Positions 7,503-12,433 of a stretch of DNA of 12,433 bases are shown here, in pieces. Source of the DNA: CALAMD01 sp035301025 (GTDB taxonomy: Bacteria > Bacillota > Bacilli > Bacillales > Amphibacillaceae); contig DATGUV010000140.1 of assembly GCA_035301025.1 (NCBI GenBank), forward strand, positions 1-12,433. The letters are read 5' to 3'. Numbering within the stretch: the first letter of the stretch is position 1; every line of letters starts with the position of its first letter. The position numbers were made by a program, and so were the translations under genes. The notes under the pieces are model-generated. The model was not told where the DNA came from, searched no databases, and saw only the letters and a list, made by a program, of their open reading frames with translations.

Positions 7503-7530
7503 ATTGTAAACGAATTTCTACCTTTTTAAA
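7503..7530 (-). promoter_or_regulatory. Candidate promoter for the SNF2 gene
   Basis: On the minus strand TTTAAA (7530-7525) is followed after 16 bp by TACAAT (7508-7503). The start would be near 7496, about 30 nt before the TTG. This would allow transcription independent of the upstream MFS gene, but read-through from it is also possible because no terminator is visible in the 84-bp gap. Confidence 0.4.
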
Positions 7531-7549
7531 ACAGGTACTCTTATTAATA

Positions 7550-8746
7550 TCACTCTGCATGGTATGCCTTCTTTTTGTCCCTGAACATGAACACTGTGTA
7601 AAGAAGAATGGATAAAACTACGGAAAACGCCGATGCTACATAAATTGCACTATAAGAAAACGTAAACGCAATGTAGCCAAACACCATCGCTCCAATACCA
7701 ACCCCTAAATCAAAGAAGGAAAAAAATGTAGCATTTGCCATTCCCTTTCGATTGGCACTTGCGCTAGAAACCGCCCAGGCTTGGAGTGCAGGTTGAATCA
7801 TTCCAAAGCCTGTTCCGTAAAATGCTGCCGCAACCATGAGTGTCAGGCTATTTGGAAGCCATGCAAGCAAGACCATAGCGATAAAAACAAGAACTGTGCC
7901 CGGTGGAAAAACAAACAAATGGCCTTTTCGATCGTAAATTTGTCCGGAAAATGTTCGGGATACCATCAGAAACAAGGCATATACGACAAAGTATAACTCA
8001 ATTCCAGCAATCCCCTTTTCCGCTGTTAGTAAGGGTAGAAACGATGCAATCCCACCAAAAGTAATCGTAATAAAAAATAGTAAAATAGCCGGGGGTAATG
8101 CTGCTTTTTCAAATACATCAAATTTCATTGTCGTCGTTTTATAAGGGGATTTTTCAACTTTTTTATACCGAATTCTTGATGCAAATAAAAAAGATATGAC
8201 TCCGAGCAACCCACAAATTAAAAAGAGTGAGATAAATGAAATATGTCCAACCAACGCTAAACCGAGGGCAGGACCGAGGGCTAATGCTAAGTTTCCTGAT
8301 AATCCAAAGTAGCCCATTCCTTCACCGAGGCGTGATGGTGGAATTAAATCTGAAGCAATGGTTCCTGAAGCTGTGGAAACTAAACCAAATCCCACTCCAT
8401 GAAGCATACGCATCAGTAATAAACCAACGATAGCTGTCATAAACCCATAAGACGCTACTGCAATGGTAAAAAGAATAATTCCGACCATATATACAAATCC
8501 ACGCCCTCTCGTTTCAAGGGCGTGCCCCGCATATGGACGAAATAATAATGCTGAAAATGTAAAAATACCAACGACAATTCCAATCATTTGATCATTTCCG
8601 CCGATTTCCTTTACAAAGATTGGAAGTGTTGGGAGTGTCATTTGAAATCCTAAGAAAACAAAAAAGTTCGCAAAACAAATCGACACAAATTCGCGTGTCC
8701 ATATTTTCTCTTTAGGGGAGTGTTGCATCCCTTCTTGTGTTGTCAT
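7550..8746 (-). CDS. MFS transporter, drug:H+ antiporter type
   Basis: This is a 398-residue, 12-helix inner-membrane protein of the major facilitator superfamily, of the YwoG/YfkF kind. The motif A loop between helices 2 and 3 reads GHALETRGRG (about 74-83), and its second-half counterpart is GQIYDRKGH (about 268-276). The fifth helix has the antiporter motif C pattern, a glycine ladder ending ALGPALG near 156-162, which supports proton-coupled export over uptake. The frame extends 6 codons further to an ATG at 8764 with no ribosome site. The ATG at 8746 has AGGCAGGA about 7 nt upstream and is preferred. A TATAAT at 8786-8781 on the minus strand could be the -10, although its -35 is poor. 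Terminators upstream (8830-8869) separate it from the SOD gene. The substrate is not predictable. Confidence 0.93.
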   Translation of the reverse strand: MTTQEGMQHSPKEKIWTREFVSICFANFFVFLGFQMTLPTLPIFVKEIGGNDQMIGIVVGIFTFSALLFRPYAGHALETRGRGFVYMVGIILFTIAVASYGFMTAIVGLLLMRMLHGVGFGLVSTASGTIASDLIPPSRLGEGMGYFGLSGNLALALGPALGLALVGHISFISLFLICGLLGVISFLFASRIRYKKVEKSPYKTTTMKFDVFEKAALPPAILLFFITITFGGIASFLPLLTAEKGIAGIELYFVVYALFLMVSRTFSGQIYDRKGHLFVFPPGTVLVFIAMVLLAWLPNSLTLMVAAAFYGTGFGMIQPALQAWAVSSASANRKGMANATFFSFFDLGVGIGAMVFGYIAFTFSYSAIYVASAFSVVLSILLYTVFMFRDKKKAYHAE

Positions 8747-8829
8747 ATATATCCTGCCTCTCATTCGTGCTTCGAAGTATATTATACATGACAGATGACA
8801 TGAATGCCTACGAATACGAACGACATACC

Positions 8830-8869
8830 AAAAAACTCTACATGGCTATTTTACCACGTAGAGTTTTTT
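8830..8869. terminator. Rho-independent terminator after the SOD gene
   Basis: Two 16-base arms (8830-8845 and 8854-8869) pair with a single mismatch, which is a G-U wobble in one strand, around an 8-base loop. A-runs and T-runs at the two ends make it functional in either direction. It lies 4 bp after the SOD stop on the minus strand and isolates the SOD gene from the MFS gene. Confidence 0.92.
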
Positions 8870-8873
8870 AACA

Positions 8874-9494
8874 TTATTGAATGATACCACAAGCAATGCG
8901 CTCCCCTGCATCTCCAGCTGGTTGTGAGGTATAGTCATCTTCCTGACTATGAATCATAATAGATGTTCCACCATCTAAAAGAATATTATTTTTCGCACCT
9001 TCCTGAATGGAAATCATCTCGCCGACTACTTGCACGTGGAGCTGACCATCTTCAGCCACTTCAATATTCGGAAGATCTCCTGCATGTGGACCTTGGGGAT
9101 GGTCAAATCCATGAGTAGCTTCTGTCGGATTATAGTGGCCTCCAGCACTTTCAAAAGACGGTGCTTCACAGCTTCCATGTTCATGAATATGTAATCCATG
9201 AACACCTGGTGGTAAACTCCAACCATCCACTTCCACCTGAACACCTTCACTTGTTTCTGTAAAAGTAGCCAAACCAACACGATCTCCTTTAGGATTAATC
9301 AGCACCGCATGAACAGAGTCATAATATTCTTCCGCCAATTGAATCGACGCTTCAGCTAAATCTGCCACTTCTTTTTCTACATGTGTCGCTGTATCTAATG
9401 TACTCTCTTCTTCTTCTTCCTCTTCCACAGGAGTACATGCGTTGAATGCACTCAGTCCAAAAAACAAAGCGATGAGCATAAGCCAATATTTCAC
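8874..9494 (-). CDS. sodC: Cu/Zn superoxide dismutase, lipoprotein
   Basis: This 206-residue secreted lipoprotein of the Cu/Zn SOD family converts superoxide to oxygen and hydrogen peroxide outside the membrane. A signal peptide (KYWLMLIALFFGLSAFNAC) leads to C20, the likely lipidated cysteine, although F at -3 is atypical. A seven-glutamate run (24-30) forms a linker. All metal ligands are present: copper H102, H104, bridging H120 and H182; zinc H128, H137 and D140. The disulfide pair C109/C202 and active-site R199 are also kept. This differs from B. subtilis YojM, which is known to have lost copper ligands. The frame begins at a GTG at 9503, but that codon overlaps the GGGGAG ribosome site. 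The GTG at 9494, 8 nt after it, is chosen. The gene is flanked by terminators on both sides and so is probably monocistronic. Confidence 0.95.
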   Translation of the reverse strand: MKYWLMLIALFFGLSAFNACTPVEEEEEEESTLDTATHVEKEVADLAEASIQLAEEYYDSVHAVLINPKGDRVGLATFTETSEGVQVEVDGWSLPPGVHGLHIHEHGSCEAPSFESAGGHYNPTEATHGFDHPQGPHAGDLPNIEVAEDGQLHVQVVGEMISIQEGAKNNILLDGGTSIMIHSQEDDYTSQPAGDAGERIACGIIQ

Positions 9495-9508
9495 GAAAAT
9501 CACTCCCC

Positions 9509-9531
9509 TTTTTGTATATCTTTTACAAAAA
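9509..9531. repeat. 8-bp inverted repeat upstream of sodC
   Basis: TTTTTGTA (9509-9516) and TACAAAAA (9524-9531) form a perfect dyad with a 7-bp spacer, just upstream of the sodC ribosome site. On the minus strand it contains a TATACA that might be a -10. It could be an operator for sodC; it does not match PerR, Fur or Zur consensus boxes as I know them. Confidence 0.35.
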
Positions 9532-9603
9532 AAGGAGTTTTTAAACAGGAATATAATGAAAATACCATTCTAGTTTTCTCAGGCTTCGCTAAAAACAACA
9601 TAA

Positions 9604-9660
9604 AAATAGCCTGTAGGATGAGCATCTTTCTACCAAAGATGTTCACTCTACAAGCTATTT
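9604..9660 (-). terminator. Long hairpin terminator after the small membrane gene
   Basis: Two 26-base arms (9604-9629 and 9635-9660) pair at 22 of 26 positions around a 5-base loop. All four mismatches are transitions, so G-U wobbles keep the helix on one strand or the other. On the minus strand the stem is followed by a five-T run, 12 bp after the stop of the 9673-9909 gene. A second small dyad CAATAAT-TT-ATTATTG (9663-9678) spans that stop codon. Confidence 0.85.
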
Positions 9661-9672
9661 AACAATAATTTA

Positions 9673-9909
9673 TTATTGTGCTTCTTGATGATTATCTTCT
9701 TCACGTTTAACAAACTGTAAAAGAAATACAATTCCAGCTCCAAGTAATGTGACTAATGCGCCACCAATTTCACCAGACATAATCATATATACACAGCCGA
9801 CTGGGATAAGTATAGCTAAGAATATGCTTACATAAGGATGCTTTTTCACAGCTAAGACTGCAAGGCCTAACGTTGCCCATAATAAGAGAAACATTGTCCA
9901 ACTCATCAT
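9673..9909 (-). CDS. Small three-helix membrane protein, unknown function
   Basis: This 78-residue hydrophobic protein has membrane segments at about residues 2-20, 25-45 and 47-64, followed by a charged tail KREEDNHQEAQ. I do not recognise the family. The frame reaches an ATG at 9918, but that codon touches the ribosome site AAAGGAG. The ATG at 9909, 9 nt downstream of it, fits much better. It has its own strong promoter and a terminator, so it is a monocistronic unit. It is divergent from the ABC permease operon and shares its regulatory region, which hints at related expression, but no functional link can be proven. Confidence 0.82.
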   Translation of the reverse strand: MMSWTMFLLLWATLGLAVLAVKKHPYVSIFLAILIPVGCVYMIMSGEIGGALVTLLGAGIVFLLQFVKREEDNHQEAQ

Positions 9910-9944
9910 GGTGTTCATCTCCTTTTGTTCTTCTAATTACTTCC

Positions 9945-9973
9945 ATTATAAGAGAATTGTACGCTTTTTGCAA
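9945..9973 (-). promoter_or_regulatory. Promoter of the small membrane protein gene
   Basis: On the minus strand TTGCAA (9973-9968) is followed after exactly 17 bp by a perfect TATAAT (9950-9945). The expected transcript start is about 30 nt upstream of the ATG at 9909. It points away from the ABC operon promoter, with 38 bp between the two -35 boxes. Confidence 0.75.
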
Positions 9974-9977
9974 TAGT

Positions 9978-10010
9978 TTAGACGCAAATTAGACACACTT
10001 TAGAAAAACT
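9978..10010. repeat. Three tandem 11-bp TTAGA repeats upstream of the ABC operon -35
   Basis: TTAGACGCAAA (9978-9988), TTAGACACACT (9989-9999) and TTAGAAAAACT (10000-10010) follow one another with no gap, ending 1 bp before the -35. The period equals about one helical turn, so all copies face the same side of the DNA. This is typical of direct-repeat sites for response regulators or other activators. It lies between the two divergent promoters and could serve both. Confidence 0.6.
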
Positions 10011-10011
10011 A

Positions 10012-10040
10012 TTGACATATACACGAGATGGTCATATAGT
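10012..10040 (+). promoter_or_regulatory. Sigma-A promoter of the ABC transporter/GntR operon
   Basis: A consensus TTGACA (10012-10017) is followed after 17 bp by TATAGT (10035-10040). Transcription would begin near 10047, giving a leader of about 35 nt before the first ATG at 10082. The start site falls inside the inverted repeat at 10040-10059. Confidence 0.88.
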
Positions 10041-10059
10041 GTATATAGACACATATACA
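10040..10059. promoter_or_regulatory. Likely operator for the YtrA-type GntR repressor
   Basis: TGTATAT (10040-10046) and ATATACA (10053-10059) form a perfect inverted repeat with a 6-bp spacer, starting at the last base of the -10 and covering the transcript start. GntR regulators of the YtrA group are known to bind AT-rich TGTATA-type dyads in their own promoters, and such a regulator is the third gene here. An additional ATATACA half-site lies at 10017-10023, between the -35 and -10. Binding would block initiation. Confidence 0.75.
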
Positions 10060-10081
10060 GTTGGTCGTTAGGGGGAAAATC

Positions 10082-10798
10082 ATGACTACCTTTAAACAAG
10101 TGAAGCATATTGCCAGGTTTGAGTTAGCTAGCAATCCTTGGGCACCGCTTCTACTTCTATTTTATGGAGCCGTGTTATTCGTTATATTCGTCTCAGACAC
10201 ATTGTTTATGAAATCCATTTTATTTGATGTTGTATTCTTATCCTTATTTACCGGAGGATTTACCTTTTTTGCGAAAATTGAATCCTTTAAACCACAATTG
10301 ATTGGAAATCGTTATTTCGCCTCTCATCAAGTTATCTTTTTGCAACAATTACCCGTGAAAAAAGAGGCCATTTTTAATAGCAGGGTAGTGGTTCATAATT
10401 TATACAACTTTATTATTCAGATGAGTTTCGTCATTCTATTATATATTTTTTCACCTACTTTACACTCATCTATGAACATTCCTACTTTCATCGTATTTGT
10501 TTTTATGTGGATGAGTGTTGGGGTTTGTACAAGTGGCTTTACCGCAGCAGACGAAGCAGGCAAAGGTGTAAGTAATCGTTCATTCGCTATGTCCTTAATG
10601 CCAATAGTTGTTTTTGCCGGGCTACTTTTTGCGTTATATACGTGGACACCTTACACATTGATTAAGGGTTCAATAACGATTGCTAACGAGTGGCCGTTTG
10701 TAGGCATTATTGGAGCAATCATTCTAGCTAGTGCAGGTCTTTATTATGGCCGAAAGAAAATGATTCGTTTGCTTCAAACAACAGACTATATTTCTTAA
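10082..10798 (+). CDS. ABC transporter permease, first of a paralogous pair
   Basis: This is a 238-residue integral membrane protein with about six helices and a cytoplasmic N-terminus, consistent with an ABC-2-like permease. It is paralogous to the next gene. Both have a short polar segment before helix 3 (QLPVKKEAI here), a phrase ending YIFSP, then TFIVF and a conserved Gly-Phe-x4-Glu-Ala-Gly segment in the central helix region, and a basic C-terminus. The frame extends to a TTG at 10061, but AGGGGG is placed 6 nt before the ATG at 10082, which is chosen. It is the first gene of the promoter 10012-10040 and is followed 16 bp later by its partner. With that partner it likely forms the membrane channel for the ATPase at the operon end. 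The substrate is unknown. Confidence 0.87.
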   Translation: MTTFKQVKHIARFELASNPWAPLLLLFYGAVLFVIFVSDTLFMKSILFDVVFLSLFTGGFTFFAKIESFKPQLIGNRYFASHQVIFLQQLPVKKEAIFNSRVVVHNLYNFIIQMSFVILLYIFSPTLHSSMNIPTFIVFVFMWMSVGVCTSGFTAADEAGKGVSNRSFAMSLMPIVVFAGLLFALYTWTPYTLIKGSITIANEWPFVGIIGAIILASAGLYYGRKKMIRLLQTTDYIS

Positions 10799-10814
10799 AA
10801 AGGAGGCGATCTCT

Positions 10815-11534
10815 ATGAACACGTATAAAGAAGGATGGAAATTGCTGAAAGCAGAATACAAATTAAGTCCACCTTCCATGTGGTCCGTCCTATTCATGTT
10901 GATTCTTAGCGCGTTTCTTGCAGCCTTAGTCATTAATGGGGTGGATGATCATGCTACTTTAGGAACAGATATTTTAATCCTTGTCATCGTTGCAGGATTT
11001 CCTTACGTGATTCAGTCTGATCAAATAAAGGCAAAAAATGTTGGCTTGCGTGAACGGATATCACCAGCGATTATCTTTTTCAGCTCCATGCCGATTGCTC
11101 GGAAATCCATCGCTACGTATCGAATGATATCTTATGTCTTGAATGTAATCGTCTTTAACAGCTTGTTTTTTACATTATTTTATCTGTTTTCACCATATAT
11201 ACGATCCATTGCTTCTGTTAAAACCTTTATCGTTTTTGCGATTATGTTAATCGGTATCTCCATCTATCTTGGTGGTTTTCAAGTGGTCATGGAGGCTGGA
11301 TACCACCATTTAACAACCATGTTTCTCACATTTTTAATTTGGATGCCGTTGATTTTAATTAGTGTCGCGCTTCTATTTCATGCAACATATACAAAAGGCA
11401 TGGTCCAGTGGATGCTCGATCTATCAGAAGCATATCCATTCATAGTTGTGAGTCTTTCTATCCTTTTATCAATCATTGGTTTCTATTTTTATCGATATCT
11501 GTTCGTGCGAAAGTTACAGAAGATTGATTATTAA
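10815..11534 (+). CDS. ABC transporter permease, second of a paralogous pair
   Basis: This 239-residue protein of about six membrane helices is homologous to the preceding gene over its length, for example SMPIARKSI for QLPVKKEAI, FYLFSP for LYIFSP and KTFIVFAIML for PTFIVFVFMW. The pair therefore arose by duplication and probably forms a heterodimeric permease. A strong AAGGAGG lies 8 nt before the ATG, 16 bp after the preceding stop. The regulator gene begins 18 bp after its own stop, so all are co-transcribed. Known relatives of this layout, B. subtilis Ytr transporters, are linked to cell-envelope stress. That role here is inference. Confidence 0.87.
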   Translation: MNTYKEGWKLLKAEYKLSPPSMWSVLFMLILSAFLAALVINGVDDHATLGTDILILVIVAGFPYVIQSDQIKAKNVGLRERISPAIIFFSSMPIARKSIATYRMISYVLNVIVFNSLFFTLFYLFSPYIRSIASVKTFIVFAIMLIGISIYLGGFQVVMEAGYHHLTTMFLTFLIWMPLILISVALLFHATYTKGMVQWMLDLSEAYPFIVVSLSILLSIIGFYFYRYLFVRKLQKIDY

Positions 11535-11550
11535 TGTGAGGAGGCAAGTG

Positions 11551-11567
11551 GATTGTATATACCAATC
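11551..11567. promoter_or_regulatory. Operator-like palindrome at the start codon of the GntR gene
   Basis: GATTG-TATATAC-CAATC is a dyad with 5-bp arms around a core that includes the perfect palindrome GTATATAC. It contains TGTATATA, close to the half-site of the operator at 10040-10059, and overlaps the TTG start. It could be a secondary repressor site within the operon, or simply coincide with coding sequence. Confidence 0.3.
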
Positions 11568-11960
11568 GCTCTAAACAAAGAGTCTCGTGAACCCATTTAT
11601 CATCAAATTGAACAGCAACTTCAAACACTTATAGCGAGTGGCTTTTTAGCACCTGGTAATGCGCTGCCTTCGATTCGTGTTCTAGCAAAAGAACTGGAAA
11701 TAAGTGTGATTACTACGCGGAGAGCCTATCAAAATTTAGAAGCAAGTGGTTTTATCGAAACAAAACAAGGGAAAGGGACATTTGTACGGGAAGTTCCTGG
11801 AGATATAAAAGAACGAGTGAAATCTGAGAATGTCATTGAATCCATGCAAGAAGCTGTGCATATTGCCCATACCTATGACTATACAGAGGAGGAAATGCTT
11901 GTATTATTTACCCAAGCAATGAAAGCATATTTTGATGAGAAGAAGGGAGAATCGTCATGA
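11553..11960 (+). CDS. GntR family transcriptional regulator, YtrA subfamily
   Basis: This is a 135-residue repressor. Residues about 13-79 are a GntR winged helix-turn-helix: PIYHQIEQQLQTLI, then LPSIRVLAKELEISVITTRRAYQNLE split by a short turn, and the wing GFIETKQGKGTFV. Only about 55 residues follow, the short helical tail typical of the YtrA subgroup, which usually regulates ABC transporter genes next to it. The start is TTG at 11553, with AGGAGG 8 nt upstream; no in-frame ATG or GTG fits. The ATG of the ATPase gene overlaps its stop by 4 bp, indicating coupled translation. It most likely represses the promoter at 10012 through the dyad at 10040-10059, so the operon is autoregulated. The inducing signal is unknown. 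Confidence 0.93.
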   Translation: MYIPIALNKESREPIYHQIEQQLQTLIASGFLAPGNALPSIRVLAKELEISVITTRRAYQNLEASGFIETKQGKGTFVREVPGDIKERVKSENVIESMQEAVHIAHTYDYTEEEMLVLFTQAMKAYFDEKKGESS

Positions 11961-12433
11961 AACCGTGGATAACATTACATGAAGTCAAAAAGACCATTGA
12001 TGATTTTCATTTAGGACCGTTAACCATCGATTTTGAACCCGGAACCATTACAGCCCTCATTGGCACAAACGGTTCAGGAAAAAGTACCTTTTGTAAGATG
12101 CTGATGAATTTAGTGAAACAAACGGAAGGTGACATTTACGTACGAGGTTCTAATACCTATGAAGATGGGAGTACGTGGAAACACCATATTGCGTATCAAC
12201 CACAAAAACCGATTGGATATGATGTGTATACAGGAAGTGACCTACAAGAATTGATTTCACCATGGTATCCAACGTGGAATGAAGAACTTTTTGACACCGT
12301 TGTTCAAGAACTAGATATACCCATGTATAAAAAGTTTGGGAAAATGTCTGAAGGGGCCCAGCAGAAACTATTATTCGCTTTAACCATCGCAAAAAACACA
12401 GATATTTTATTACTAGATGAGCCAACTGCACAT
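11957..12433 (+). CDS. ABC transporter ATP-binding protein, YtrB-like (runs off window)
   Basis: The first 159 residues of an ABC ATPase are present. Walker A is GTNGSGKST at 36-44, the Q-loop lies at about 81-83 (AYQPQK), and a degenerate signature MSEGAQQKL occupies 130-138 in place of LSGGQ. Walker B is ILLLDEP at 150-156. The D-loop, H-switch and C-terminal domain fall outside the window. The signature variant is common in ATPases partnered with ABC-2-type or YtrB-like permeases. The ATG overlaps the TGA of the GntR gene (ATGA), with AGGGAG 7 nt upstream. It is the energy module for the two permeases encoded upstream. Confidence 0.95.
   Translation, partial: MKPWITLHEVKKTIDDFHLGPLTIDFEPGTITALIGTNGSGKSTFCKMLMNLVKQTEGDIYVRGSNTYEDGSTWKHHIAYQPQKPIGYDVYTGSDLQELISPWYPTWNEELFDTVVQELDIPMYKKFGKMSEGAQQKLLFALTIAKNTDILLLDEPTAH

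Noticed and set aside
9770..9973. 67-codon minus-strand frame overlapping the small membrane gene and its promoter
   Set aside because: It begins inside the -35 region of a strong promoter, so it could not be translated from that transcript, and it shadows the 9673-9909 gene.
12150..12431. 93-codon minus-strand frame at the right edge
   Set aside because: It is antisense to the ABC ATPase, whose Walker A, signature and Walker B motifs are unambiguous.

Overview
The window looks like ordinary chromosome from a low-GC Gram-positive bacterium of the Bacillaceae type. The evidence is strong AGGAGG-like ribosome binding sites, several TTG/GTG starts, sigma-A promoters of the TTGACA/TATAAT type, hairpin-plus-T-run terminators, a lipoprotein Cu/Zn SOD, and an ABC operon controlled by a YtrA-type GntR regulator. 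I saw no rRNA, tRNA, CRISPR array, transposase or phage gene. The species cannot be fixed from the sequence.

Left part (1-2251, minus strand): a three-gene cluster reads leftwards. It encodes a MATE-family efflux pump (845-2188), a four-helix membrane protein of unknown function (370-804), and the first 123 codons of a glycerate kinase (369 to the window edge). The glycerate kinase GTG start directly abuts the stop of the membrane gene. A plausible promoter lies just upstream of the MATE gene.

Centre-left (2210-4300): a 0.5 kb non-coding region rich in short inverted repeats precedes a plus-strand gene (2724-4016). Its product is a 430-residue regulator with a C-terminal winged helix-turn-helix and a middle region that resembles a degenerate GGDEF/cyclase domain. 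Three bases after its stop begins an unusually long imperfect hairpin (4020-4164), ending in six Ts on one strand and six As on the other, in the gap between convergent genes. A near-identical 19-bp motif occurs on both sides of the regulator gene (2572-2590 and 4285-4303).

Centre (4301-9909, minus strand): a 1054-residue SWIM-zinc-finger SNF2 ATPase with a TTG start, an MFS drug:H+ antiporter-like transporter, a Cu/Zn superoxide dismutase lipoprotein with all metal ligands present, and a small three-helix membrane protein. The last two are each followed by a clear hairpin terminator, so they are probably separate transcription units.

Right part (9945-12433): divergent promoters sit between the small membrane gene and a plus-strand operon. 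The operon encodes two paralogous six-helix ABC permeases, a YtrA-type GntR repressor (TTG start) and an ABC ATPase that runs off the window. A near-consensus promoter (TTGACA-17-TATAGT) overlaps a perfect TGTATAT-N6-ATATACA inverted repeat, very likely the repressor operator. Three 11-bp tandem TTAGA repeats lie directly upstream of the -35 and suggest a second regulatory input. The inferred logic is an autoregulated, Ytr-like transporter operon that may respond to envelope stress. Its gene order (permeases first, regulator and ATPase after) differs from the B. subtilis ytr operon.
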